Of a stretch of 64,000 bases of DNA, positions 35,360-47,548 are shown in pieces. Under the pieces are notes generated by a model. That model was given only the letters and a program-made list of their open reading frames with translations. It did no database searches and was not told the DNA's origin. Positions within the stretch are counted from its first letter, which is position 1, and each line of letters opens with the position of its first letter. Location: positions 23,241 through 87,240 of the forward strand of contig MU839247.1 in NCBI GenBank assembly GCA_030685235.1. The letters are read 5' to 3'. Position numbers and translations under genes: made by a program. The DNA is from Copromyces sp. CBS 386.78. Lineage: Eukaryota; Ascomycota; Sordariomycetes; Sordariales; Sordariaceae.

Positions 35360-35770
35360 GTAAGCTACTTTAAACCTATATTAATAGTTTACATATTATA
35401 GACTAATATATTAGTCGATTACGTTTCCCCCTTACCGGAAAGCCTTTATTTAAATTAGAAATTTAAATATATCGCTATTATTATAAATTATTTAATAAAG
35501 ATACATTACTATATTTTAACCGTTATTATAGAAGTAGAAGAATTAGCGGACCGTTTTATTAACTATATTTATACCCTTTACAATCTACCCAATACCGTCG
35601 TTTCCGATTACGGTACTTAATTTATATCCTTATTCTAATCTACAATCTATAAACGTTTAGCTATTAAAAAACTATTGAATTCTACTTTCTACCTATAGAC
35701 CAACGCCTAAACGGAGTATATTAATATAGAAATAGAATAATATCTACTTATCTTCGTTAATTAAGTATAA
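35360..35770 (+). pseudogene. Gypsy-B integrase core relic
   Basis: Plus-strand frame reads LPNTVVSDYGT (second catalytic Asp of DDE) then, after about 35 residues, a His-Pro-Gln-Thr-Asp-like site and TEYINIEIE (catalytic Glu region). Typical rve core spacing. Confidence 0.8.
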
Positions 35771-37089
35771 ACGGATTAGGTATAATAATTACTATTAGCG
35801 GAGTTCGTAGGAAATAATATAATATTATTAATTATAGGTATAACCCCCTTCTTTATTAATTATAATTTCTACCCCTATATAGGTATTAAATTTATAGCAA
35901 TTATATTATTAAAAGGTTTCTCGCTAATATAGTAGAAGGAGTATATAAAAGCTAGCGAATTATTCGTTCGTTTCGAAGCTATCTAAAACTATATACGTAC
36001 TTCTATAAAGAAGGCATAAAATTAATATAAAGCTAACGCTAACGAAAACCGGTCTAATATATTAAAATATTGCGCTAGAAATCTCGTTTTATTTAATACG
36101 ACCAATCTTAATAACGGTAAGCTATACAATAAATTATCCCTACGATAGAAAGGCCCCTTTAAAGTAGATTAAACGTAATTTTATAACATTAAATTAATTT
36201 TACCCACTAATATAAAATATTTATTAATATTCTACGTCTCTATAATAAAATTTTATTATAAAGGCTTCCTTAATTAAACCAACCTATAAGGCGACATACG
36301 AATTAACGAAGGTAGAATTATAATTAGAATAAATAATTACGAAGAAGTAGTAGAATAGGAATTTAATAAATTTTTAAATTATTTTTAACGAAGAGGTAAC
36401 TATTATTAATTCTATATTATAAAGTAGAAGTATTATAACCCTACTAATAAACCCTTCGACAATATTAAGGGAGTAAAGAACTCTATTATCGCATTTTACT
36501 ACAATCACCCAAACAACCCTATTCTACTAATAGTTCAAAATTGGCTAGAAATTAAAACTATACTTTAAGAACGAACCCCAACCCCAAAGTAAAAGGCCTT
36601 AATACCTTAAATACGCTATACGGCGTTGCTTGCACCCTAAATACGTTATATAACGTCGTCCCTAACCCCGCCCCCGAAACGCTCTAAACGCATTACCGAT
36701 TTAAAAGAGTAAATTAATACCGCCATAGCGGACATCGCAATAGGCCATAAAATACAGGAAGCTATAATCGAATTAGTAAGCCGGGAGTTCGAACCCTTAT
36801 CCGAAGAGGATTCAAGGAAGATAAACGAATTCTTCTATAAAATATTTGGGAGGTTAGCGGAAATCTAGTAGGGAAAGCGGCCCCCGATAAGGAACGTAGA
36901 GGTACGGTTAGAAGTTAGGACTTACTAGTAGGGAAATAACAATAACGTAGCCGTTTAATCGCGGATCGCAGGCGTTTAATTACGGATCGAAGAGTTAGAA
37001 GACGGGGATTGAGGTAAAATCTATTATTTCATATATGTATATTAAATAAATCGTTTAAAACTCTATAAACTTCTTTTATAGGGAGGTAA

Positions 37090-37321
37090 TATTATAAGAT
37101 TACTTATAATAGCATATAGTACTAGGCACTATATAGTCGAGTCTATTGGCTATTAGCCAATAGGACCGCATATACGTATATACTAGTAAGCCTCGGTCTA
37201 GATCTAGGTACGGCACAGCCTACCCTATATCTAGACCGCACTCCTCCCTCCTCTTCTTCTTTCCTTCCTCGTACAACTACGTATATCCAACCATACCCCC
37301 AACGGTGTCATCCCCGTAATA
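37090..37321 (+). repeat. Gypsy-B 3' LTR (232 bp)
   Basis: Full-length partner of 29998-30229, with more RIP in its first 60 bases (TATTATAAGATTACTTATAA) and less in its second half. Ends CCCCGTAATA beside the AAACC duplication. Confidence 0.9.
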
Positions 37322-37640
37322 AAACCGACGCATCTAATTAAGCCTATAGAAGCATATTATTATAATATAACGAGGAAAGTATCTTCCAACCTATTACCTA
37401 TTTTAATTAGCAGTACTCCTTAGCGGAATATAATTATAATATTTACAATAAGGAATTACTAACTATTATTAAAGCTTTAGAAGAATAGCGCCCCGAATTA
37501 AAAAGAGTATAATAGCCTTTTAAAGTTCTTACGGATTATAAGAGTCTAAAATCCTTTACTGTTAATAAGCAACTTACCCCCCAATATATATAATAATTTC
37601 AATTTCTCTCCTAATTCAATTTTATAATTAAATAGCGGCC
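37322..37640 (+). pseudogene. Gypsy-A RNase H, 3' part
   Basis: Resumes at Asp-Ala-Ser-Asn and continues AEYNYNIYNKELLTIIKALE and LTDYKSLKSFTVNKQL. In frame with the part ending at 29997 once Gypsy-B and one duplication are removed. Confidence 0.85.
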
Positions 37641-37812
37641 GGGTTCGTTATAAGTACGCCCCGACGCCCTAAATAAAAAATTAAAAGACTTACCTAAAAA
37701 CGAAGCCGACGAGTAGCTACTAACTAGAAATAAGGTTTTATTCGATTATAATATTTTTATTAACAGAGCTTTCGTTTTAAAAAGCGGAAAGGAAATTATT
37801 AACGTCAAAACC

Positions 37813-37850
37813 TATCACGGGGCGAAGGCACCAGGTCTAACCCTGTGATA
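37813..37850 (-). mobile_element. 38-bp LTR-derived scar with 5-bp target duplication
   Basis: Starts TATCACGGGGCGAAGG, ends TCTAACCCTGTGATA and is flanked by AAACC on both sides (37808-37812; 37851-37855). The ends match the two ends of the Gypsy-A-type LTR in reverse orientation, with nearly all of the ~230-bp LTR missing. It keeps CA/TG while its surroundings are RIP'd. Confidence 0.8.
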
Positions 37851-38329
37851 AAACCGAATATATTTACAATCTAAAAATAATAAATAATAAATCTACTAAT
37901 AATTTAATTACAGAAAATTATAAAAAGTTAATATTTTTATAAAACTTATTCGCTTACCTATTAGACCCTAATTACCGTATATAATTTAAAAAGGTAAAGG
38001 ATTATTTAAAAAAAGTATTTTTCGCTAAATATAAAGTAATATAAAGACGAATATACTTTCGAAGTACTATTATTATCGACCCTAACGATACCGAACTTTA
38101 ATTCTAATTCCTTTACTATATATACAATTTACTATTTACTAATTACCCGGGTTATAAAAAAACTTATTCGTTATTCTTTTAATCTTTCTTCTAATTAAGG
38201 ATATTTAGTATTATCAAAGCCTATTATAAGGCCTACCTACCGTATACTAAATTTAAACCGTTATAATACTCCCTTTATAAATTCTTAAAACCGCTAGTAA
38301 TACCCTTCGTACTATAAAAGGATATTTCC

Positions 38330-38830
38330 GTAAATTATATTACCCTTTTAATGCCCTACGTACGTCGGGGATAAGAATTTAAATATATAACCGTCGTCGT
38401 TAATTATTTAATAAAAATATAATATTTTATCCCTACAATTAGTTTTACGGCCGAAAAATTAGTAAACCGGTTTATTAAAAGGATTTATAACATTTACAGC
38501 CTACCGGACTTTATTATATTAAATCGTAATTTTTAATTCATTTTATAATTCTAAAGAACTTTATTTTCCCGTTTGGAAATAATTCTTAAACCTTCTTCTA
38601 CGTTCTACTTAATTATTAACGGTTAAACGGAGTATATTAATACAAAAATAGAGCAATATTTTTGTCTCTATATTAATTAGACGTAAGACGATTAAGTAAA
38701 TTAGTTCCTAATTATAGAATTTACTAGTAATAACCTAATTTCTAAAATAATAGGAATATCTCCTTTTTTTATTAACTATAATTTCTACCTTCGGATAAAT
38801 ATTAAACTAGTAAAGCTATATCCGATAAAT
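38330..38830 (+). pseudogene. Gypsy-A integrase relic
   Basis: Frame with YVTVVVNYLIKIQYFIP, IYNIYSLPDFIILNRNF (catalytic Asp lost to Asn) and IINGQTEYINTKIEQYF (the Gly-Gln-Thr-Glu site), matching the Gypsy integrase core. Nonsense codons from RIP. Confidence 0.85.
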
Positions 38831-39668
38831 TTATTAATTTAATAGTAAATAAAATATTTTAAAGCTAATAAAATAGTTAATTATTTTAAGAAAATACTAA
38901 AGTACGTTATAGATTAAGTAAAGCAAATTTAATAATAATACGAAGCTAACGTTAATATTTAATGAACGGATACCCCGAAGTATAGAGCGGGAAATAAGGT
39001 TTTATTTAATACGGAAAATTTCGATACCGGCTACTTATATATAAAATTTATCCCCCTTTTTAAAAGCCCATTCGAAATTATTAAGGCGGATAACTATAGG
39101 GTTACGCTTAAATTCCCTATTAATATAAAGTATAACCTAATATTCTATGTTAATAAAGTTAAATTATAGGCCGAAGTAGGTATCCTAGGATAATTAGAAG
39201 TATAAGAAAGGGATGTTTGTATTAATTACGGCCGGAATATACGGAGGATTAATAATAAAGAGGATTCGGTAGAATAGGATTTCGTTAAAATTAACGGCTA
39301 TTGTAAAATAGTTAATAATTGTTAGGAGTATTTCGTTGTTTAAGTATTACTTTATTAGCCTTTATAGTAGCCGTGTACTAATATAACTATATCCCTTAAG
39401 GTAATATAATAATTTTACGAAGCGTACCCGGAGGCTTTAATACTATTGGACTAACTAGTAGTAGAGCGGAAGCGGAAGAGGATTTTAAAAGTAAAAGAGA
39501 TACTAGAGCCGGCTATAGAAGCGGAGGCTCTGCGAATAAAATACGAGAGGAGGTCGCTACAATTAGCGGCTATAAAAGTTTTTTACGGTTGGACTAAACG
39601 TTTAATAAGGTTATTTATTATTTTATATAATATTAATTAGCTATATGGCTTCTTTTAGTCCGAGGAAG

Positions 39669-39899
39669 TATTATAGGGTTAGCCTATATTATATATATTG
39701 GTGATAGTAGTTCTTTAAGACTATTGTTACTATCGGTTGATTGGCTGTGGCCTCCCGCTATGGACCTACTAGGGGTTTATGGCTCGAGTCCTATAAAGGC
39801 CCATCTCCCGATCGCACCTCTGCACTCTTCCCTTTCTTCCCTCGTGCAATTACGCATATTAATCATCTACACCCAACCTCTCGCCCTCTTCCCGTGATA
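39669..39899 (+). repeat. Gypsy-A 3' LTR (231 bp)
   Basis: Aligns end to end with 25453-25683. First third is RIP'd (TATTATAGGGTTAGCCTATA), the rest intact (TTGATTGGCTGTGGCCTCCC). Ends CTTCCCGTGATA beside TGAAC. Confidence 0.9.
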
Positions 39900-39904
39900 T
39901 GAAC

Positions 39905-40440
39905 TTCTTAATCCTCCTAGCGCTTATAGGCTTATTAAGCGGTATTCTATCGAGAGTGTTAATATAGTATATATTTCCCGAGGCGGAGATCCGGTATATA
40001 CGATAAAGTCCCTGCTAGCGATAAGACAACTTCCGTATAGAATTCATGTCGATCCTACGAATACTGTCGTATTTTAAAACCAGGTTGTTGACTTCGATTT
40101 GGGCGTTCTCAAGTCGTATCTTTCGCTGGTCCTGCTTGTTACGGTAGTTGGCTGCTGCTTCCCTTGCTACGGCGACTTTTTCCGCTGCCCAAGCAAACCT
40201 ATACTCAGTGTCCTTATATATTTTGGCGACTGTGCAGATCAGCTCCTCCCTGGTCATTTGCCGTGTGCAAGCTAGAAAGGTGTGTATCCGTGGCTTCCTC
40301 TGACAGTTGTGCGGTCGGCGAAAAGGACGTAGGGGAGATGCTTTTTCTAATCGGTGCTTTTGCCGTTGGTCATCTTTGCTAGTGAGGAGGCGATTGTTGC
40401 GTACCCTTATTCGTTCGCACTATTAGCCCTGGAGTTGTAA
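39905..40440 (-). pseudogene. Gypsy-C integrase C-terminus, largely spared by RIP
   Basis: From about 40435 down to 40015 the minus strand is open without a stop and keeps CA/TG. It encodes a Lys/Arg-rich stretch, MTREELICTVAKIYKD, an Ala-rich helix, LKYDSIRRIDMNSIRKLSYR, then (after one TAG for Trp) QGLYRI and PISARRIKKF. This is the tail after the DDE core of Gypsy integrases ('KYDS...RRIDMS...R-W-GPYRI' pattern). The frame runs in phase across the Gypsy-A insertion to 25150. The ATG at 40257 is not a gene start. Confidence 0.75.
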
Positions 40441-43400
40441 AGCGTAATATATTTTTTGGGGATCCTAAATTAGAGTAAATATTTTATTATAACCTTTTAG
40501 AACTCTAGACCGCTTTTTATTAAAATTATAAAAGGGTATCCCTACTTTAGGAATAATTATTTAAAGAATACTTTCACCTTTATAAATATAATATTAGGAA
40601 GAAGGGTTACTTTAATATAACCCGTAAGGTTATTTCGGGCTTTTAAAAGGGGAATTTTCTTATTGTTTAGTTTTGGAAGGTATTAGATATTTAGCATCTA
40701 TTTCCTAAAAGGATGGGAATTAGGATAAAATTAGTAGTAGCCGTCCTTAAAATATTTCGGGTTAAATATTTAATATTAGGGGTAAGAGTAAATTATTTCT
40801 TCGATTTAAGTATATATACTTTTCTAATAATAGTATTTAATAATGCGTTAATACGTTCTTTTATAGTTTTGGTGGCCTACTTCGTTGTAATAGTGGGTTA
40901 TAATTTGTTAGCGCTCTTTTAGGTTATTAATAAGTCGTTGGGGAATTTATATTAGAATAATTGGCTGTAATTAGAGAATACCGTTTTAAATTATAAATTT
41001 AAAAGCGTTATTATAGAATTAGCGTCTTACAATTATACTTTTTAAGCATATAAGTATTTTAAAAGTTATTAGGTATTTAGTAATTTCTTCCGATTATTTT
41101 AATTAATCTCCTTTTAAAATTGGTTTATTAGGTTTATTAGTTTGGCTAGAATAGATTTGTACGTTAATAAAATCGTTAATATCTTCCTTATATTCCTTTT
41201 CGTATAGATTAAAAGGTTTTAATAGTTTGCGAGATAGATTGTTAATTATTATATTCTTAGAATTAGGGATATATTTGATTTTAAAGTTAAAGAGTTTAAT
41301 TTAAACGATTTACTGTATTAATAATATTTTAAGGATATTATTAATAATATTATTCAATTAATAGATTAGGATTATAGTGTTAATTTTAATAATAAAATAA
41401 ATATTAAATAATTGCTTTCTCAATTGTTTTAAAGCGTAAAGAAGACCCCGAAGTTCCTTCTTTATAATATTATAGTATTTTTTAATATCGGACTAAATTC
41501 TACTTTTAAAGCGATATAAATATTTTTTTTTATTAAGGCCGATTTATTTTAGGACTACTCCCTATCTTTCTAGTAATACGTTTATTATAAGGTAGATTGT
41601 TTTATAATATTCGTCGTTATAAATTAGTATAGTAAGGATTAGTATTATAGTAATTAGATATTAAAGATATTCTATTGCGAATTATTCGTTTTTAGTTTAT
41701 TATTATTCGATGCCTTTTTTTATTAACGTATAAAGGGGGATTATAATAATACCGAAATTTTTAATTTAAATTTTATAATATTTTACAATATTTAGAAAAG
41801 AGTAGACCTCTTTTATACCCTTCCTTTTTTTATTGGGATCCTCTTTATAGTAAATTTATTTATTAATTTTAATAATTTTATCTTTATTTAGTACCCTCCC
41901 TTTAAATATATATAAATATTCGACTAATATTACTTCCCTTTAATATTATTATAATTTAGTAGTTATAATCGTTCTTTTAATTAGTTTAATGTTGAAAAGT
42001 ACTTTATTAATATTTATAAAATATTCTAATACGTATTTTCTAATTCCTTTAATATTAATTTACTTTTTATTATAATTTGATTAAGGTCCTTTAATATAGA
42101 TGTCGTCGAAGTATAGTTAGTAGATATTAAGGATTAGATTATAGAATATCCGAATTATAGTTTTTATAAATTGTTAATAGAATTAGTACTTCCTTACGGT
42201 AGAGTAGTTATTCGAAATAGGTTAAAAGGGGTCGTAAAGGTAGTAATATTCCGATTAGTTTCTTCGAAGGGGATTTAATCGTATTTAAAAAAGAGGTTTA
42301 ATAGGGATATTATTTTATAACTTCTAAAAGTTTTATTAAATTCCTTATAACCCGGTAGTAGGTTAATATCCCTTAGTATTACTTTATTAATCTTTTAAGT
42401 ATCGTTGACTAGGCGTAAACCCCTATCTTTCTTTGTAATTAGAAATTAATTATTGTAGTATATTATATAGTTTTCCTCTAGAATCCCTTTTTTAATTTTA
42501 TTTTTTAATAAATTGTATACCTTAGTATAGAAAGCCTTTAGTATTGGAATGGATTTTAATTATTAGGCAGAATAAGAGATGGTACGGATTTGTTGAAGGG
42601 GAATAATATTGGAATATAATTTACTATATTTTATAAAATCCTAAGCTAGAGTTTATTCCCTATTATAAAGGATATAAGTAAAAAGTTTAATTTCTCTTTT
42701 ATTAAAAGTATTCTAAACTTTTTTAAATATAGCCTAAAGTCGTTCTTCTATTAGCTTCGACCTATAGATTAACTCCGTAAACTTTAAAATAATATATTGA
42801 TCCTATTTTAAACCGAAATTTTTAAGTGAATTAATAATCCGCTCCTTTATTACTTTTAACTTCTTTATCTTTTAATTTGGGTCCCTATTTGGTTTTAAAT
42901 TATTAGAAATTATATTATCGATTAGATTAATTTTCTAATTTACCCGCTTATATATTATATAGGTTTATATTATTATTTCTAGTTTTCTTTTGAAAAACAG
43001 CTCCTTATAAATGTTAACTTCCTTTAATAATTTTATTAAAATTCTCTTTATATACTAACGAATTTGCTTGGAGATTTGTACTTCTTTTTTATTGTTTTTT
43101 ATAATCTTTCCCTAAACTTTTTATAATTCTTTATATCTATCTTTCTCTTTTTATAGAAAATTTAATAGTTAATTGGCTATTATATTTGGTAATGGCGCGA
43201 TCCGTTTATTGTTTTCCTTAAATTCTATTTATTTAAGTAATTTAATTACCTCTCCTTCTTATATTTTCGAATCTTCTTTTTCTTTACAAATATTTGAAGA
43301 TATAATTATAATAGGGGAATTAAACCCGTTATCGGTCTTCCCTTAAAGTTTTTAAATTGGTAATTAGCGCGGCGTAGATTACTACCCCTTCGAAGGTTAT

Positions 43401-46400
43401 AATTATATAGTTCTTTCCTCCCTTATTATAAGTTATATAAACGTTAGTATCTTGGAAAAATAGTAACCCTAGAATAATATTGTAGTTGAGTAAAGTTTGT
43501 TCGGTAATAAAGAAATAAATTTCTTTTCCTTTATTAAATAAGTAAACCTTTTTATATATTTTATTAAAGAATCCCTTCCTACTTCTATTATTATCGATAT
43601 TAGTGATTTAAGTAGAAATATTTTGAAGATTTAGACTATTAGCTAATACTTTATTAATAGTATTATATTTAGCCCCTGTATTTAGAAGAGTTGCGATTTT
43701 TTTGCTTCCTTTATATTTAATAGAGATGTAAAGCGTAGGTAAAAGAGTAAGGCGGGTTATATTTCTTTTAGATAGAGAAGATTTGTCGATGAATTTTATA
43801 TAGTTGGTTACTAGTATTAAAATATCGTAAGGTGAAATAATTCGGGTAGGAGTAGATCCGCTCCTCTTTTAATTATTAAGATTCTACTATTCGAATATAG
43901 AAAAGATATCTTCGCTAAAATTAGACCGACCGAATAATAAATCTCTTCTTCGTTTAGTAATTTTTATAAAATTAATTAATAGTATTTTTATAAGATCTTG
44001 CTTATTAACGGATATACTATTAATTTAAGCTCCTACTAATATAATAAGAATAAATTTATTAGTTTTAGAATTATTATTGGGGGTGGTATTACCGTAGTAT
44101 TTAAATTGTGCCCTAAGGATCCTATCTTTATTATAAAGGACGCCCGAAAATTATTCGATTTAGTTATAAATAGTTCTAGCGTTAGTAGGGTTATTATAAA
44201 CAATATTTTCGATAGTAATAATAATTTTAGCGTTTATAAACTTAGTTACTATAGGGTTCTACTCCTTTATTTTAAAAATAATATCCTTAATTTTAACCTC
44301 TTTAATAGGGAATTAATTAGTATTATCCTTTTTTATTATAAAAGAAACCTTTTTTAATATTATTTTTATTGTTAGTACTATTAGTATCGATATAGGAGTA
44401 GAAGTAGATTTATATACGCAGGCTTTATCTTTAAGAATTATATTAAATTATTTAGGTATAGTATTAATATCTCTTAATATAGAAGGACGAAAGAAAAGAG
44501 GTACAATCGTAGATCTTTAAATAATATTTTCTATCCGAAGCCTCTTTAATTTATTAGCGGTTATAATAGCGGTTTTTTAAAAGGTATAAATCTGCTCTTT
44601 ACTATTTATAATTTTTTTAATCCGAATAGAGATAGTTAACCGGGTTTAAATAGTATAAGTACCGATTACCCGGTCGTTAGCTAAAAATAAAAATTTGTAT
44701 AATTCGTCGAATACTTCCGTTATATTATAATTAACGTCGGTTCTAGATTTTTTTTAGGCCTAGATTTAGTTTTAATATACTTTAATACCCTTAGGGTTTA
44801 GAAGAATTTTGAAAAATAGGACGAATAGTAGGTTTTTAATATTTTTCTATTATTAATAATTAAATTCCTACTTTTTAAAGTCCTTATAATTAATATATTC
44901 GGGATTTAAAGCTATAAGGGAGCGGATTAATTTGCTAAAGGTATTAATATTATAAACGTAGTTAAAGAAGTTCCTATTAATAAAGTCGTTGTAATTTAAT
45001 ATAGCTCCCTTATAAGTAGTAGGAGGTATAGACCTTTCTTTATTATATAGTTTCTAAAATAAAATATTATAGTAGGTATTAATATCCTTTTTAAAATAGG
45101 TAGTAAAGTAATACCTTATTTTTCCGTAATAGTAATATTATTACGGACCTGTTCCTCCTTATTTTCTATAACCTCTACCTCTATTTTTAGTAAATACGTT
45201 TTAATTAATTTAAATAGTATTAGTATAAATATTTAAAATTTAAGTCGGTTAGTAGGTAGTAAATTGAGGGGGAGTATTAAGGATAGTGGCTTGCTAGAAT
45301 TAGTAGTTAATAATAGCGTTTTAAGCGATTATAAATTATTTTATTAACCGGGCTAATTTTTCTATAGTATTTTCGGTAACTTTAAATCCGCTCTTAACTA
45401 TAATTTTAACTTTAGTCCTAATCTTTTTAGTAAAAACTTTTACGGAAGCTTCCTCTTTAAATAATAAAGAAGAAAAATCTATATTAATAATTTACTTACT
45501 TTTATATTTATTCTTCCTAATAAAAATCTCTTCTTTACTATTATTAGTATTATCGGACTTATTAGTATTTAAATTATTAAATTATTTAATTACGAATTTA
45601 GTTAGTTCTTAAGAGAATTTAGTCTATTTTATAATATAAATATCGTTTTTATACTTCTTTAGGAAGGAAGTGATTATATATTTAGTATTGATATATAATT
45701 TCCGGTAGAAACTCTTAACGGTATTATAGTTAGCGTTATACTAATTTATAGTAAATTAGCGAATTAATAAAGTTAAATAAGTAAGAATAATATTAACGAT
45801 TTTACTTTTTTTATAAAGGATACGCTTAATATACAACTTCTTTAATATAAAAGAAGTATTATTAGTCTATTTAAAGTCTTTAATTTTATAAGTTATTTTA
45901 AACCGTTAAGTAAATTCGTCCTAAGTATAAATCCCTTTTACTTTAAAATTGCGGAGAATGCTTTTATTAATATCTTTAGGGTCCTTTTTATATTATTGGA
46001 ATTAGGTGGTAATTTTGAATTCGTCGTTACTGAATTTATAAATTCCGACTTTTTCTTTAAATAATTTTAAATATTTAGAAACATTTTTACTATTAAATTT
46101 CTTTTTAGGGATAATATTACGAATAAAGGTAATATTATTAGCGAAGAAGGTAGTAGCGGCGTTAAAAGTTATTTTAGTAGCGGTAGAAGAAATAATAATA
46201 AAGGGAAAAGTAGTAAAAGGGGTTCTTTTAAAGGAAGTAATAGAATTAAATATATTAGGTAATATAGATTTATAGGTTGTAAAAGGGTAAAAGTATTATA
46301 TAATATTATATTAATATTTAAAATAATTAATAATATTAGTATTGTTATTTAGTAAAGTATAAATTTGCCCTTCTTTATTTATATTTTTTTCGTAAAAGTA

Positions 46401-47105
46401 TTTTAGTATTATTAATAAGTTAGGTCGCTCTTCGGAATTTTATAATAGTTTTATTTCGAGATTTTCCGAAAAGTAAGTCTTATTAATCACTTCTTTACTA
46501 ATTACCTTTATTTCTTTTAATAATATTCTAAAATTCTTAAAAATATTAAAAAAAGTTCGGATTATTAAAATAAGGAGCCTTATAATAATTTTAATTAATT
46601 GGAGAATAAATTCCTTATATAATTCGCGAATATTTAATTGCCGAATATTAATTAATTAAAAGCAGATTTCTACCGTTTTATTAACCTTCGGTTTTTATTG
46701 TTTAAATTCGCTTTTTAAAGTTCTATCTTTATTTTTTCTAATTCGATCTCGTTTAATTCTATTATTAAAATCGGTTTTTTCTTTCTTCGTTTCGGTTTTA
46801 ATATCTTCTTTTTAAGTCGTTAAATTGGGGTTTTTATTAACCGTTACTAATAAATTATAATATTATCGGGGAAATAGAGATTTGTATATATTTGAAATTA
46901 AGGTTTTTTGTAAATCGAGTAAAAGATTTCGTTGCCGATAGAATTGATTAATTCTTCGCTATTTGAATTTCGGCTTTTAAATTAGTATTCTAAGGGCTTT
47001 GGGGATAATTTTAACGTTTATAGGAAACCCCGGCCGAAGGTTCCTTAAATTCGTATTAGTTAATTTAATTAGGAGTTTAAAATTTATTTTGTCCTTATTA
47101 CTATT
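40441..47105 (-). pseudogene. Gypsy-C gag-pol, RIP'd
   Basis: Minus-strand relics: gag-like tract (about 47-44 kb), protease region (about 43.8-43.3 kb), reverse transcriptase (about 42.7-41.9 kb) and integrase core (about 41.25-40.45 kb). The RT has LRDINL and LPPGY-type signatures, a 'SLL(N/D)FF..YDQ.P' block and YFDDIYIKGP at about 42080-42120, i.e. the Gypsy lineage with the 'FLDD..VKGP' active site. The active-site Asp pair survives, but stops are numerous. Confidence 0.8.
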
Positions 47106-47548
47106 TAAAATAGAGTAAAATTATACTAATAAAGGAACGGGGCTATACTATATAAATTTATATAGCGAGGAGTAGATTTAGAGTTAATGATTTTATCCGT
47201 AGAATTGGATGGAATTATTAAATTATAACTATAAAATTATTAAAAGGAAAGATAGAAGATAAAGTAGAGTTTTACTTCTATGCTTTTTTTAAAATAGCGA
47301 GGTGGGGATTTGAAGGTTAGTATTAAAGAAGATAGAAGGGACTTTACGAATGTAATTAAAGATTTTAAGAATGTTAGTACTCAATTCGTTATTCTCTACT
47401 TGCTTCGTTACTTTTAGTTTAAAAGGGGATACCGTCCTTCTTATGCTTTTCTATCTTCAACCCTATTCAGCCCTAGAGCAGATCTGCTCCTTAGTATCCC
47501 AGCTCCACAAGTATCTCAACATCTATTCTGATAAAACGCCCCAACTCA
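47106..47548 (-). repeat. Gypsy-C 5' LTR (443 bp)
   Basis: Partner of 12881-13323. Left two-thirds RIP'd; right third (47390-47548) intact, with CAGAGCAG-like and CTCCACAAGTATCTCAAC stretches. Followed by ATAT and the resumed DUF6589-like frame. Confidence 0.9.

Larger units (their letters stand above)
29998..37321 (+). mobile_element. Gypsy-B LTR retrotransposon, complete (7324 bp)
   Basis: LTRs of exactly 232 bp (29998-30229; 37090-37321) are flanked by a perfect 5-bp duplication AAACC (29993-29997; 37322-37326). All Gypsy domains are present in order on the plus strand: zinc knuckle (~31870), protease with Ile-Asp-Ser-Gly (32261-32272), reverse transcriptase (33540-34250), RNase H (34290-34690) and integrase (35360-35770). 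A purine tract AGGGAGGTAA lies just before the 3' LTR. Inserted in Gypsy-A RNase H, then RIP'd. Confidence 0.93.
25453..39899 (+). mobile_element. Gypsy-A LTR retrotransposon interrupted by Gypsy-B
   Basis: Two 231-bp LTRs (25453-25683; 39669-39899) are flanked by a perfect 5-bp duplication TGAAC (25448-25452; 39900-39904). Plus-strand order is gag (about 25.7-28 kb), reverse transcriptase (about 29.13-29.72 kb), RNase H split by Gypsy-B at 29997/37322, and integrase (about 38.33-38.83 kb). Removing Gypsy-B leaves about 7.1 kb, normal for Gypsy. The internal region is heavily RIP'd. A 38-bp LTR-like scar lies at 37813-37850. Confidence 0.9.
12881..47548 (-). mobile_element. Gypsy-C LTR retrotransposon with Gypsy-D, -A and -B nested inside
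   Basis: Two 443-bp LTRs (12881-13323 and 47106-47548) flank it, with ATAT immediately outside each end (4-bp or longer duplication). A minus-strand purine tract (13324-13337) beside the left LTR and minus-strand pol domains give the orientation. Pol runs from gag/protease (about 43-47 kb) through reverse transcriptase (~42.7-41.9 kb) to the integrase C-terminus, which continues in frame across the Gypsy-A insertion (40435-39905, then 25452-25150). Without its nested elements its interior is about 12 kb, long for Gypsy, so an unrecognised further element may sit at 13324-17452/24649-25150. Confidence 0.8.

Noticed and set aside
40015..40257. An 80-residue stand-alone gene (bZIP-like basic/Ala-rich helix)
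   Set aside because: It is the C-terminal piece of the Gypsy-C integrase, in frame with sequence before its ATG and after its TAG; the KYDS...RRIDM pattern fits integrase tails, not bZIP.
44106..44357. 83-residue plus-strand frame
   Set aside because: Opposite strand to the Gypsy-C gag-pol relic; an antisense shadow.
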